From: Lachnospiraceae bacterium
Lineage (GTDB): Bacteria > Bacillota > Clostridia > Lachnospirales > Lachnospiraceae
Direction of reading: 5' to 3'
Length of the DNA stretch: 64,000 nucleotides
NCBI GenBank assembly: GCA_029067085.1
Contig: JAIEFE010000017.1
Location: 62,001 to 126,000, forward strand
Shown in pieces: positions 34,080 to 42,841 of the stretch. Position numbers and translations under genes: made by a program. Under the pieces are notes generated by a model. That model searched no databases. It saw only the letters and a list, made by a program, of their open reading frames with translations, and was not told the DNA's origin. Within the stretch, counting starts at the first letter, position 1; each line of letters opens with the position of its first letter.

Positions 34080-35870
34080 TCACACTGAATAGTCCTGCAT
34101 GATCATCTGCATTGACTCGATTCCCCTGTACACATTGATTTCCGGGTAGTAGATCACACTGGTCACGATCGCGCTGCTGCCCGTCCCATAAAGCCTGTCG
34201 ATCTCCTCCTGCCCGAAATGGACCGCCAAAAAGGCATGCCACTGTTCCAGATCACCAAAGTACATCATATCAAATTCCCGGCCGCTCTCGTCAGCCACCC
34301 TGTATTTCCCCACATTATTGTTTCTGCCGAGGATCCTGCCCTTTCGTACCCTGACGCCTTTCTGCGCAAAGACAGGTTTTGGATTGCCGTTGCCAAAAGG
34401 CTCCAGAAGCGTTATCTGCCTGACAAGTTCAGGCGTCACATAGGACATCGGCATGGGTACATCAATATGTATGACCTCCACTAAATCCTCCTCACACAAT
34501 CCGCTGTGGGCGTTCAAAAAGACACGAAACGCTTCCACATTCTCCTCCGGCATAGATACACCTGCAGCCATCTTATGTCCGCCGTACTTCGAGTACAGTT
34601 CCTTACACTCGCTCATCTTATCGTACATGTGATAAGCCTCTATGGAGCGTCCCGATCCCTTGACTCCCTCCTCTGCCCTGGTCAGGACAAAGACCGGCTT
34701 GTGATACCGCTCTCTGATCCGCCCGGCAATGATCCCCGCAAGACTCTCATGGCAGTCCGGCAGAAAGACGACCAATACCTGATCCTCTCTAAGCGGCGTC
34801 TCCTCGATCATTGCTATGGCCTGCTTCGTCCCCTGAATCGTCATTTCCTTTCTGCTGTCATTGAGTGCCTTGAGTTCCCCGGCAATGATGAGCGCTTCGG
34901 CCTCATCCTGCGTCCGAAACATGGCAAGAGCTCTGGCTGCTGTATCAAGCCGCCCCGTCGCATTTAAACAAGGGCCCAGAATAAAGCCGATATGATACCC
35001 TGTCAGCCTCTTCCCCGTCAGTTCATTTACCGCAGCCAGCGCACGCAGCCCCGGATTGGCAGAGCGCTCGATCTGCTGCAGACCGTACCTGACAAGGATG
35101 CGATTCTCGTCCGTAAGCTCCATCACATCCCCCACCGTTGCAAAGGCTGCAAATGCCAAAAGCTCAGACAGTAATGTCTCCACCTCCGTTTCCGGCAAAA
35201 CACCCCTTCCGTTCATCCTGCGCAGATACAACTCCATAAGTTTATATGCCGTCACCGCGCCGCAGATACCTTTATAAGGGTAAGGACATCCCTCCCGTTT
35301 CGGATCCACCACCGCATCCGCCTCCGGCAGCGTCTCAAGGCGGCTGCCGTCCTCCTGCACCTCATAAGGCACCTCATGGTGATCCGTCACGATCACCGTC
35401 ATGCCAAAGCTTTTTGCAAGAGCCGTCTGGGAAAGGGCTGCGATCCCGTTATCGCAGGTCAGGATCGTATCGACGCCCGCCTCTTTCGCCTCCTCGATCA
35501 GTCTGTCATTTAAGCCGTAGCCGTCCGTGATCCGGTGCGGGATCACCGCATCTACGGTGGCGCCGCAGCGCTCCAGACAGGCAGTCAGAATGTAGGTGGC
35601 GCAGACCCCGTCTATGTCGTAGTCCCCGATCACCCGGATCTGCTTCTGCTCCACCGTCTTTTCGGCAAGGATATCGGCCGCCTTTTCGGCATCCATCAAA
35701 AGAGAGGGATCGTACAGATCCGCCGTAGTGCCGTGAAGAAACTTTTCTATGGCTTCCTCCCCCTCCACGTCCCTGTTGCGTATGATTCTGGCGATCACCG
35801 GATCTATCCCGAATCTCGCCGCTATTCCGTTAAAATCCGCTTTCTTGGCGGACACCATCCATTTTCCCAT
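34080..35870 (-). CDS. recJ: Single-stranded-DNA exonuclease RecJ
   Basis: A 5'-3' exonuclease of the DHH family in repair and recombination. The metal-binding motifs VIGDYDIDGVCATYI, LTCDNGIAA, VIVTDHHEVP and the DHHA1-type GSGRSIEAYHMYDKM and KYGGHKMAAGVS are all present. I prefer ATG 35870 because family proteins begin with this KWMVSAKKADF segment, but no ribosome site precedes it; a GTG at 35891 with GGAAGAAAG just upstream is an equal alternative. About 596 residues, normal for clostridia. Confidence 0.92.
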   Translation of the reverse strand: MGKWMVSAKKADFNGIAARFGIDPVIARIIRNRDVEGEEAIEKFLHGTTADLYDPSLLMDAEKAADILAEKTVEQKQIRVIGDYDIDGVCATYILTACLERCGATVDAVIPHRITDGYGLNDRLIEEAKEAGVDTILTCDNGIAALSQTALAKSFGMTVIVTDHHEVPYEVQEDGSRLETLPEADAVVDPKREGCPYPYKGICGAVTAYKLMELYLRRMNGRGVLPETEVETLLSELLAFAAFATVGDVMELTDENRILVRYGLQQIERSANPGLRALAAVNELTGKRLTGYHIGFILGPCLNATGRLDTAARALAMFRTQDEAEALIIAGELKALNDSRKEMTIQGTKQAIAMIEETPLREDQVLVVFLPDCHESLAGIIAGRIRERYHKPVFVLTRAEEGVKGSGRSIEAYHMYDKMSECKELYSKYGGHKMAAGVSMPEENVEAFRVFLNAHSGLCEEDLVEVIHIDVPMPMSYVTPELVRQITLLEPFGNGNPKPVFAQKGVRVRKGRILGRNNNVGKYRVADESGREFDMMYFGDLEQWHAFLAVHFGQEEIDRLYGTGSSAIVTSVIYYPEINVYRGIESMQMIMQDYSV

Positions 35871-35910
35871 AAAAAATCGTCGCTGTCGCACCTTTCTTCC
35901 AAATTAACAA

Positions 35911-35953
35911 ACCCTCCGAAAAGTCACAATTCATTGTAACATTTCCGGAGGGT
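35911..35953 (-). terminator. Terminator after secDF
   Basis: Arms ACCCTCCG (35911-35918) and CGGAGGGT (35946-35953) with an inner ACAAT/ATTGT stem; on the minus strand it runs into TTTGTTAATTT. It separates the secDF transcript from recJ. Confidence 0.7.
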
Positions 35954-35980
35954 AATTTATAGTACATTATCGTTTCTTTA

Positions 35981-38245
35981 TTACTTTGCCGCTTTCTTCA
36001 CCAGTTTGGTGCGGAACACATACCAGAGCGCACCTGTCAGGCAGATGGAAGAATACGTACCGCAGATGATACCTGCCATCAGAGGCAGTGCAAACTCTCT
36101 GATGGAGGAAACGCCAAACACCTCCAGGGATGCCACCATGAAGAAAGTGGTCAGGGAAGTAAATATACTTCTCGTAAGCGTCTGGGTGATACTCCTGTTG
36201 ACCATCTCATCCAGTCCCTCTTTGCTTCTCATCTCACGTAGATTCTCACGCACACGGTCGAAGATAACAATGGTGGCGTTGATGGAATAACCCACGATCG
36301 TCAGCATGCAGGCGATGAAGGTATTGCCCACGGACACCCTTACGATCGCGTAGAACGCCAGCACCACCAGCACATCGTGTAAGAGTGCGATCACGGAGCT
36401 TGCACCGAAACGGATATCCTTAAACCTAAACCAGATGTATAAAAGCATGAGTACCGTGGAAACAAGGATCGCACGGATGGCGCTGGACTGCATCTCGGAA
36501 CTGATCGTCGCACTGATGGTCTCCGCCGTGATGCTGCTCTCGTCCACACCGAAGTTGTTCACCATTACTTCATTGAAGGCTTCTCTCTCCTGTACATTTA
36601 AGGTTCTTGTCTTTATAATGACCTGATTGGAGCCGGCCACCTTGGTGCTCTGCACATTGCCGTCTCCCGTGATCTTCTCAATATGAGGAACGATCTGCGC
36701 ATCGATATCCTCAATGCTCATATCCTCGTTGAGCGTCATGGTTGTGGAAGTACCGCCCACAAAATCAAGGCTGTAGTTCAAACTCATTCCTGTGTTTGCC
36801 TTGCCTATACCCATAGCGATAAAGCCTGCTAAAATCGCCGCAATGGAGATGCCGAAGAACAGATATCTCTTGCCGAGGAAGTTGATGGTCTTTCTCTCCT
36901 TCGCCACGCCGTAAGCCTTCTCACTCTGAATGCCAAGCGCATAGAAAATATTCACCAAGAACTTCGTAACAACAAGCGCTGTAAACATGGACAGGATGAT
37001 ACCTAACATCAATGTGATGGAAAAGCCCTTGATCGTACCGCTGCCCATGAAATAAAGCACCAGACCCGCGATCAGGGTGGTGATATTACCGTCTATAATA
37101 GCAGATAAGGCTTTGTTAAAACCGATCTTAATCGCATTCTGCACACCCTTGCCTGCCGCGATCTCCTCCCGGATACGGGCGAAGATGATCACGTTTGCAT
37201 CCACCGCCATACCAACGGTCAGAATGATACCCGCGATACCGGGCAAAGTTAATGTCACCTCAAAGGCATACATCAGTATCACCAGAAGCTCCGTATACAG
37301 GCACAGCGCCAGAGATGCCGCAAAACCTGCCACATAGTAAACTGCGATCATAAAGATGACCACCAGTGCGAAACCGACCGCAGCCGCAACCAGACTGGTC
37401 TGGATCGCCGCCGACCCGAGCTGTGCGCCTACCACATTGGAACGCAGCTCCTCAAGTTCCAGTTTCAGTCCACCGATACGGATGGTGGAAGCAAGCTGCT
37501 CCGCCTCCGCCGCCGTTTTCTGCCCTGTGATGACTGCATTGCCGTCAGTGATCGCCGCGATGACATTCGGCACGCTCACAAGCTCCTCGTCGTAGTAGAT
37601 CGCAATGGTCTCGCCATTCTGATATGCCTTCGTTGTTGCTTCGGCAAAAGCCTGCTTTCCGGCCTCGTTGAAGCTCAGGGAAACCACATTTTCCGGATTA
37701 CCCATGGAATCCTGCTGCGTTCTTGCCTGCGCGCTGTCAACCTCGGTACCGGAGAGAACGATGGAGCCTTCCGCCTGCAATTCCTCAATGGTCTTGGTCA
37801 ACTGATATTGAGGCGTCAGATTTCCCTCGGCATCAACACCGTATCCCAATTCGTAGTTGTTATTGCCCTCGCTGTCCGTCTGCGCGATAAAGTAAAGGCT
37901 TCCTGGCTTACCCAGCTCTTCCAGGATCGCGTTGGCATCGGTAACACCGGGGATCTCGATATTGATCCGGTCGGTTCCCTCCTGGTACACCTGCGCTTCC
38001 GTACTGTAACCGTCCACACGCTGCTGCAGCTTGTAGATGGTATCGCTCATGTCCTCCGCGCTGGGATTTTTGTCTCCCACCACCTGATAGGTGATACTGA
38101 CGCCGCCCGCCAGATCCAGTCCCAGCTTAATGCTGCCCGCCGCACCTGATTTGTCTGAACCGACACCGAAGACTGCCGTATATCCCAACAGTCCAAGGAT
38201 CAGCACATAGACGATCAGACTGACAACCGCTTTGCTCTTTTTCAT
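35981..38245 (-). CDS. secDF: Fused protein-export membrane protein SecDF
   Basis: A 754-residue fusion of SecD and SecF, the proton-driven accessory of the Sec translocon. The SecD half shows the first helix, the large extracytoplasmic P1 domain (GLDLAGGVSITYQVVG, RVDGYSTEAQVYQEG) and the membrane block with GIAGIILTVGMAVDANVIIF and GNITTLIAG. The SecF half begins near residue 440 with FLGKRYLFFGIS and ends with IVGYSINATIVIFDRVREN. The start codon overlaps the SCIFF maturase stop by 4 bases, a linkage conserved in clostridia. Confidence 0.94.
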   Translation of the reverse strand: MKKSKAVVSLIVYVLILGLLGYTAVFGVGSDKSGAAGSIKLGLDLAGGVSITYQVVGDKNPSAEDMSDTIYKLQQRVDGYSTEAQVYQEGTDRINIEIPGVTDANAILEELGKPGSLYFIAQTDSEGNNNYELGYGVDAEGNLTPQYQLTKTIEELQAEGSIVLSGTEVDSAQARTQQDSMGNPENVVSLSFNEAGKQAFAEATTKAYQNGETIAIYYDEELVSVPNVIAAITDGNAVITGQKTAAEAEQLASTIRIGGLKLELEELRSNVVGAQLGSAAIQTSLVAAAVGFALVVIFMIAVYYVAGFAASLALCLYTELLVILMYAFEVTLTLPGIAGIILTVGMAVDANVIIFARIREEIAAGKGVQNAIKIGFNKALSAIIDGNITTLIAGLVLYFMGSGTIKGFSITLMLGIILSMFTALVVTKFLVNIFYALGIQSEKAYGVAKERKTINFLGKRYLFFGISIAAILAGFIAMGIGKANTGMSLNYSLDFVGGTSTTMTLNEDMSIEDIDAQIVPHIEKITGDGNVQSTKVAGSNQVIIKTRTLNVQEREAFNEVMVNNFGVDESSITAETISATISSEMQSSAIRAILVSTVLMLLYIWFRFKDIRFGASSVIALLHDVLVVLAFYAIVRVSVGNTFIACMLTIVGYSINATIVIFDRVRENLREMRSKEGLDEMVNRSITQTLTRSIFTSLTTFFMVASLEVFGVSSIREFALPLMAGIICGTYSSICLTGALWYVFRTKLVKKAAK

Positions 38246-39639
38246 AACTGACTCTCCTTTTCCTCATCGGCAAGCGCCGCTTTTATCATGATGGCACATT
38301 CCACGCGTTTTCTTTGAAGCTCACAGCCAAGCTCGTAAGCGCCGTTCACATCGCCGCTCTCATGGTAGGCATTTGCCGCGCAGCCGCCGCTGCAATAAAA
38401 TTTAGCGAAGCAATCCCTGCACGCCTCTTTGGCATAGACATTGCACGCCTTAAACTTATCCTGAATATCTTTCCGGAGGATTCCCTCCTCCACGTTTCCC
38501 ATGAGAAATGCCTCCTGCCCCACAAACTGATGACAGGGATAGAGATCTCCCCACGGGGTCACCGCCAGATACTCCGTACCGGCCCCACAGCCCGACAATC
38601 TCTTTGCCACGCAGGGACCACCTTCTAAATCTATCATAAAATGAAAGAATTGAAAACCCTTTCCTTCTTTTTTTCTTCGAATATATTCCAAAGCAAGTTT
38701 GTCATACTGCGCAAGCAGCTTCGGCACATCCTCCATGCGAAGCGCATAATCTTCTCTTTTATCTGCTACAACAGGTTCGACCGATATCTGTTCAAAACCC
38801 TCGTCAGCCAGATGAATCACATCCTCGGAAAAATCCGTATTATTCCTCGTATAAGTGCCCCGCACATAGTAATTCATCTGATTCCTGCTCTCGGCGGCCT
38901 TTTTATACTTGGGAAGAATCTCCTCATAGCTCCCCTGCCCGCCTCTGTGAGGACGCATCTTATCATGGATTTCCTTCCTGCCGTCAATACTTAAAACGAG
39001 ATTTGACATTTCCCTGTTTGCAAATTCCAAGATCTCATCATTCAGGAGTACGCCGTTTGTGGTCAGAGTGAAACGGAATTTCTTATGGTGCGGCTCCTCC
39101 AGAGAACGGCCGTAAGCCACCAGTCCCTTTACCACCTGCCAGTTCATCAGCGGCTCTCCGCCGAAGAAATCCACCTCCAGATTCACCCGGTTCCCTGAAT
39201 TTTTCACCAGAAAATCGAGGGCTTTCTTTCCCACTTCAAGGCTCATAAGCGCCCTGTCTCCGTGATACTCACCCTCCCCCGCAAAACAATATTTACAAGC
39301 CAGATTACAGTCATGGGCAATATGGAGACAGAGTGCCTTCACCACGATCTCCCGCTTTCCAAAGGCATCGATGTAGTTTTCGTAGATATCCTCCGTAAAG
39401 AGCTGTCCCGCCTCCTTTAAGGCAAGAAGTTCCTCCACGATCTCCTCAGCCTCAGCAGATCCTGCCGAAAGTTCTCCCGCCACTGTCTCAGCGATCACTT
39501 TCTTTTCCTGCGTACCCTGTGAGAGCAGGCGTTCCACAACCGGAACCGCATCGTAGGCCAGCCTGTCCATCACATGGACACTGCCGCTGTTGACATCCAT
39601 GACAATATAATAGCCATTGTTACTATATTGATGTACCAC
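38242..39639 (-). CDS. scfB: SCIFF radical SAM maturase
   Basis: A 465-residue radical SAM/SPASM enzyme that installs thioether bonds in the SCIFF peptide. The radical SAM cluster motif is CNLACKYCF; the N-terminal region has the precursor-binding fold; the SPASM part carries CGAGTEYLAVTPWGDLYPC and later CRDCFAKFYCSGGCAANAYH for auxiliary clusters. The precursor gene lies 163 bases upstream with a hairpin between them. Full length, with typical neighbours (secDF after it, the TIGR04086 gene before the precursor). Confidence 0.94.
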   Translation of the reverse strand: MVHQYSNNGYYIVMDVNSGSVHVMDRLAYDAVPVVERLLSQGTQEKKVIAETVAGELSAGSAEAEEIVEELLALKEAGQLFTEDIYENYIDAFGKREIVVKALCLHIAHDCNLACKYCFAGEGEYHGDRALMSLEVGKKALDFLVKNSGNRVNLEVDFFGGEPLMNWQVVKGLVAYGRSLEEPHHKKFRFTLTTNGVLLNDEILEFANREMSNLVLSIDGRKEIHDKMRPHRGGQGSYEEILPKYKKAAESRNQMNYYVRGTYTRNNTDFSEDVIHLADEGFEQISVEPVVADKREDYALRMEDVPKLLAQYDKLALEYIRRKKEGKGFQFFHFMIDLEGGPCVAKRLSGCGAGTEYLAVTPWGDLYPCHQFVGQEAFLMGNVEEGILRKDIQDKFKACNVYAKEACRDCFAKFYCSGGCAANAYHESGDVNGAYELGCELQRKRVECAIMIKAALADEEKESQL

Positions 39640-39706
39640 AATTCTTCTCCTGACTGCTTTATGCTTATCTTTTGCTCCGGCCGAAGCGTTGAACTGACAA
39701 GTAGAC

Positions 39707-39743
39707 AGGCAGACCCGTCATACGCCGTATGCCGAGCCTGCCT
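39707..39743 (-). promoter_or_regulatory. Hairpin between the SCIFF precursor and its maturase
   Basis: Arms AGGCAG (39707-39712) and CTGCCT (39738-39743), with an inner CATAC/GTATG stem closed by a GCC loop. No T-run follows on the minus strand. Such processing or attenuation hairpins often let a precursor peptide be made in excess over its enzyme. Confidence 0.45.
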
Positions 39744-39801
39744 TCTTTTCTCATCTTTTCTTTTCTCCGCTTTCTGCCGCCATACCTGAGATGCGGAATA
39801 C

Positions 39802-39945
39802 TTATCTCGCCTTCTCGCAGCTCTGATTTCCTACTGTACAAGAGGTCTTGCAAGCCGACTGGCAGGATGTCTGGCATTCACCGCAGCCGCCCTTCTTCAT
39901 GGATTCTTTTAAATTTCTGGTCGATAAAGTCTTAATATGTTTCAT
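39802..39945 (-). CDS. scfA: SCIFF precursor peptide (six cysteines in forty-five residues)
   Basis: A 47-residue ribosomal peptide, MKHIKTLSTRNLKESM followed by a core with cysteines at 21, 24, 28, 32, 36 and 43 in the spacing of the SCIFF family. It is the substrate of the adjacent radical SAM maturase, which links Cys to a core residue. AAGGAGG precedes the ATG. The peptide is nearly universal in Clostridia; its role in the cell is not established. Confidence 0.95.
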   Translation of the reverse strand: MKHIKTLSTRNLKESMKKGGCGECQTSCQSACKTSCTVGNQSCEKAR

Positions 39946-39988
39946 CGGTATGTCCTCCTTATGTATAAACTTGCTCATAACTTTTTGT

Positions 39989-40017
39989 AGTATACCATAA
40001 ATTTTTCCATACGTCCA
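39989..40017 (-). promoter_or_regulatory. Promoter of the SCIFF locus
   Basis: Minus strand TGGACG (40012-40017), 17 bases, TATACT (39989-39994), about 35 bases before the precursor's ribosome binding site. It implies that precursor and maturase can be transcribed apart from the TIGR04086 gene. Confidence 0.5.
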
Positions 40018-40094
40018 GCACGATTTACAGTGTCATTCGGCAGCTCAGCCCACGCCCATTCGCCTGGCAAATTCGGTCTGGCTGAACTGTTGGA

Positions 40095-40469
40095 TCAGCT
40101 TACCATCCCGCCTAACATCCCGCTCCCCGCGCACAGAAAAAATACCGTCATCATATTGCCTGCCACATCCTCTACTCCCTTATTTACCACCAGAGATACA
40201 GCCACCAGAATGCCGAAATACAGTACGCCCATGACAAGTCCCCAGAGATACTTTCTTTTTCCCTCCCGTTTTCCTGCAAGCAGTCCCGCCAGGAAAGTGA
40301 CAATTATGTAAACCAAAATAATGCAGATGGATACTACCTTTTCGGACAATCCGAAGCGGTACAGCATAAATGCCAGAAGCAAAAGCAGTCCTGCTGTCAG
40401 GATATAAGCCCCCAGCATACACTTGATGATAAAGATCGCCTTTTCCGTATATATCTCTTTTTTCCCCAT
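40095..40469 (-). CDS. TIGR04086-family membrane protein
   Basis: A 124-residue protein with four hydrophobic helices (for example MLGAYILTAGLLLLLAFMLY and VYIIVTFLAGLLAGKREG) and a Gly-rich end (CAGSGMLGGMV). The family is defined by its neighbourhood with SCIFF and secDF, as here. Function is unknown; membrane partnership with the SCIFF product is a guess from context. Confidence 0.82.
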   Translation of the reverse strand: MGKKEIYTEKAIFIIKCMLGAYILTAGLLLLLAFMLYRFGLSEKVVSICIILVYIIVTFLAGLLAGKREGKRKYLWGLVMGVLYFGILVAVSLVVNKGVEDVAGNMMTVFFLCAGSGMLGGMVS

Positions 40470-40521
40470 GATAACCCCCTTGTCTTTTCTGCTACATATA
40501 TATTCTTCGGAGCAGAAAAAC

Positions 40522-40550
40522 TTGACACAATCTTGTTCTTACAGTAATAT
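40522..40550 (+). promoter_or_regulatory. Promoter of the CNNM/CorC-type gene
   Basis: TTGACA (40522-40527), 17 bases, TAATAT (40545-40550); a near-consensus sigma-A promoter giving a leader of about 65 bases. Confidence 0.7.
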
Positions 40551-40621
40551 TTTTACAGTTCAGCCATGTGTGGTTAAACTGTCTCATAAAATCTACCAAA
40601 AACAAGGAGTGAACATTTACA

Positions 40622-41908
40622 TTGGATACCACAGGTGTCATACAACTCATTTCACTGGCTATTCTCGTTTTGTTGTCAGCCTTCTTTTCCTCGGCAGAGA
40701 CTGCCTTTTCCACAGTCAATCGAGTAAAACTCCGCGCCCTTGCAGAAGAAAACCACAAGGAAGCCATCCGGGTGCTCGCCATTTTAGACCAGTACGGTAA
40801 AATGCTGAGTGCGATCCTGATCGGCAATAATGTTGTCAATCTGTCCGCTTCCTCCGTGACTACCACGCTTGCAATCAATCTCTGGGGCAGTACGGCAGTA
40901 GGCATCGCTACCGGCGTTCTGACCTTCGTTATCTTAATGTTCGGTGAGATCATTCCCAAAACCTGGGCCATGCAGCGCGCGGAATTTATTGCCCTTCTGT
41001 TTGCACCTTTCATCCGTCTGCTGATGACGATTTTAACGCCTGTCATTTTTCTGGTGGACAAGCTCTCCAACTGCATCCTGCGTCTCTTACATATCAGCTC
41101 TGAGGGCAACAACTTCCACATTACGGAGAAAGAGCTGAAGACCTACGTGGATGTCAGCCACGAAGGCGGCGTGATCGAATCTGAGGAGCGCGCCCTGATC
41201 TATAACGTCTTCGATTTCGGGGACACCGTCGCCAAGGACATTATGATTCCCCGGATCCAGATGACCACCGTGCCATTGAGCGCCACCTATCAGGAACTTT
41301 TATCCACCTTTCAGTCGTGTATGTTTACACGTCTTCCCGTCTATGACGACGATCCGGACCACATCATCGGCATTGTCAATATCAAAGATTTTATTCTGGT
41401 GAAAGATAAGGAGAAATTCAGCCTCAAAAAAATCCTGCGCGAGGCCTACTATACCTATGAATACAAGAATGTATCGGATCTTTTGATGGAGATCCGTGAA
41501 AGGTCCTGCAATATTGCCTTTGTCTTAAGCGAATACGGCGCGACTGTCGGCATGATCACGATGGAGGATCTGATCGAAGAGCTGGTCGGCGAGATCCGCG
41601 ACGAGTACGATGCAGACGAGGAGGAGTTGATTCAGGAAACTGAGGAAGGACAGTATCTGGTGGAAGGTGGCATGAAGCTGGACGACATAAACGACGCCCT
41701 GAACATCTCTCTGGATTCCGAGGACTACGACTCCATCGGCGGCCTCATTCTGGAGAAACTGAACCGCCTGCCTGAGGATCAGGAATCCGTAGAATTGGAG
41801 AACGGCATCACCCTGCAGGCCTGCGGCGTGCAGGATAACCGCATTGTGAAGGTATTGATCACACTTCCTGCCGTGGAAGAGACGGAAGAAGCTACAGCAG
41901 ATTCATGA
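40622..41908 (+). CDS. HlyC/CorC (CNNM) family membrane protein
   Basis: A 428-residue protein with an N-terminal DUF21 transmembrane domain (LLSAFFSSAETAFSTVNRVK, then FGEIIPKTWAMQ), a CBS pair (DIMIPRIQMTTVPLSATY and ADYNIAFVLSEYGATVG-like segment GATVGMITMEDLIEELVGEI) and a C-terminal CorC_HlyC transporter-associated domain (EGGMKLDDINDAL). Such proteins are linked to magnesium or other cation export. The start is a TTG at 40622 behind AAGGAG with a long 12-base spacing. The 3' end overlaps the convergent SseB-like gene by 17 bases. Confidence 0.88.
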   Translation: MDTTGVIQLISLAILVLLSAFFSSAETAFSTVNRVKLRALAEENHKEAIRVLAILDQYGKMLSAILIGNNVVNLSASSVTTTLAINLWGSTAVGIATGVLTFVILMFGEIIPKTWAMQRAEFIALLFAPFIRLLMTILTPVIFLVDKLSNCILRLLHISSEGNNFHITEKELKTYVDVSHEGGVIESEERALIYNVFDFGDTVAKDIMIPRIQMTTVPLSATYQELLSTFQSCMFTRLPVYDDDPDHIIGIVNIKDFILVKDKEKFSLKKILREAYYTYEYKNVSDLLMEIRERSCNIAFVLSEYGATVGMITMEDLIEELVGEIRDEYDADEEELIQETEEGQYLVEGGMKLDDINDALNISLDSEDYDSIGGLILEKLNRLPEDQESVELENGITLQACGVQDNRIVKVLITLPAVEETEEATADS

Positions 41909-42803
41909 TCGCTTCGATCTCCGCTCCGTTGTCAGGTACAGGTTCTACAAGCTCGTGTTTTCCGCCCTGTGTGACTCTGGCGATATATTTCCCTTCCTCC
42001 GTGTTTTCCAGCGTATAATACAGCACCTCTCCCGTGTCCCTTTTCCATGCCGCATAGACACGGTAACACATTCCCTTTTTGTTCGTTTCATCCGGCATAT
42101 CCAGGCGGGTAAGCTGTATGGTATCCGTGAGATTCAGCGTCATCAGGGAGAAGTCCTCCGCCCTGCAGTCGATCTTTTTTCCCTCAGGATAGATCTCTTC
42201 AAAAAGCTGCAGAAGAAATGCACCTTCCTCCTGCTGCAGTTTCTTAAGGCCCTCCTCTTTCTGCTCAAACAGATACTTCGGCAGAAGGGAAAGCGCCACC
42301 CCGTTATAGGCGAAATCGCGAAACTGCTTGGGCGTAAGCTGCATAGTCTGAACCGCCTGTCTGCGTTTTTCCGCTATTTCCAGAATCGACCGATTCAAAA
42401 TCATCATGCCGGTAAAGGGATTGACCACCACCTCCGCCACCTTATCCTGATTTGCCATGACCATGGCGACGCAGGACATGAAGGGCATAGCAATCAGCGC
42501 CGGACTCTTCTTTTCCGGCGGTATCTTTTCCTGCGAAGTAAAAACAGGAAGCGCCTGTTCTCCTGTATCTTTCGTGAGAAGACATGGCGCGATATTAGTC
42601 TCCTTCGGGAGCAATACAGGCCTTCCCGCCTGCATTTGCTCCGTGAGCTCGGGCGAAAGATCTTCCGGCTGCCTGGCCGGAACCAGCACAATGGATTTCT
42701 CCAAAAGCTCCATCACCTTCACATAGCTTTCTCGCTCTTTATCCGCGCGAAAAATCTCTATCGCCTCTTCCAGCGTCTTGTTGTTTATTCTCGGTTCCTC
42801 CAT
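41892..42803 (-). CDS. SseB-family protein
   Basis: A 303-residue soluble protein with the SseB N-terminal domain: LEEAIEIFRADKERESYVKV, LEKSIVLVPAR, LLPKETNIAPCLLTKDTGEQ and LPVFTSQEKIP, then VVVNPFTGMMILNRSIL. A second, less conserved domain follows. In Firmicutes these proteins are of unknown function, some tied to sulphur metabolism or secretion by name only. It is convergent with and overlaps the CorC-type gene by 17 bases, and lies 38 bases after aspS on the same strand. Confidence 0.75.
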   Translation of the reverse strand: MEEPRINNKTLEEAIEIFRADKERESYVKVMELLEKSIVLVPARQPEDLSPELTEQMQAGRPVLLPKETNIAPCLLTKDTGEQALPVFTSQEKIPPEKKSPALIAMPFMSCVAMVMANQDKVAEVVVNPFTGMMILNRSILEIAEKRRQAVQTMQLTPKQFRDFAYNGVALSLLPKYLFEQKEEGLKKLQQEEGAFLLQLFEEIYPEGKKIDCRAEDFSLMTLNLTDTIQLTRLDMPDETNKKGMCYRVYAAWKRDTGEVLYYTLENTEEGKYIARVTQGGKHELVEPVPDNGAEIEAIMNLL

Positions 42804-42841
42804 ATTTCATTTTCTCCGTTCCGAAACGCTTATCGCTGCCC

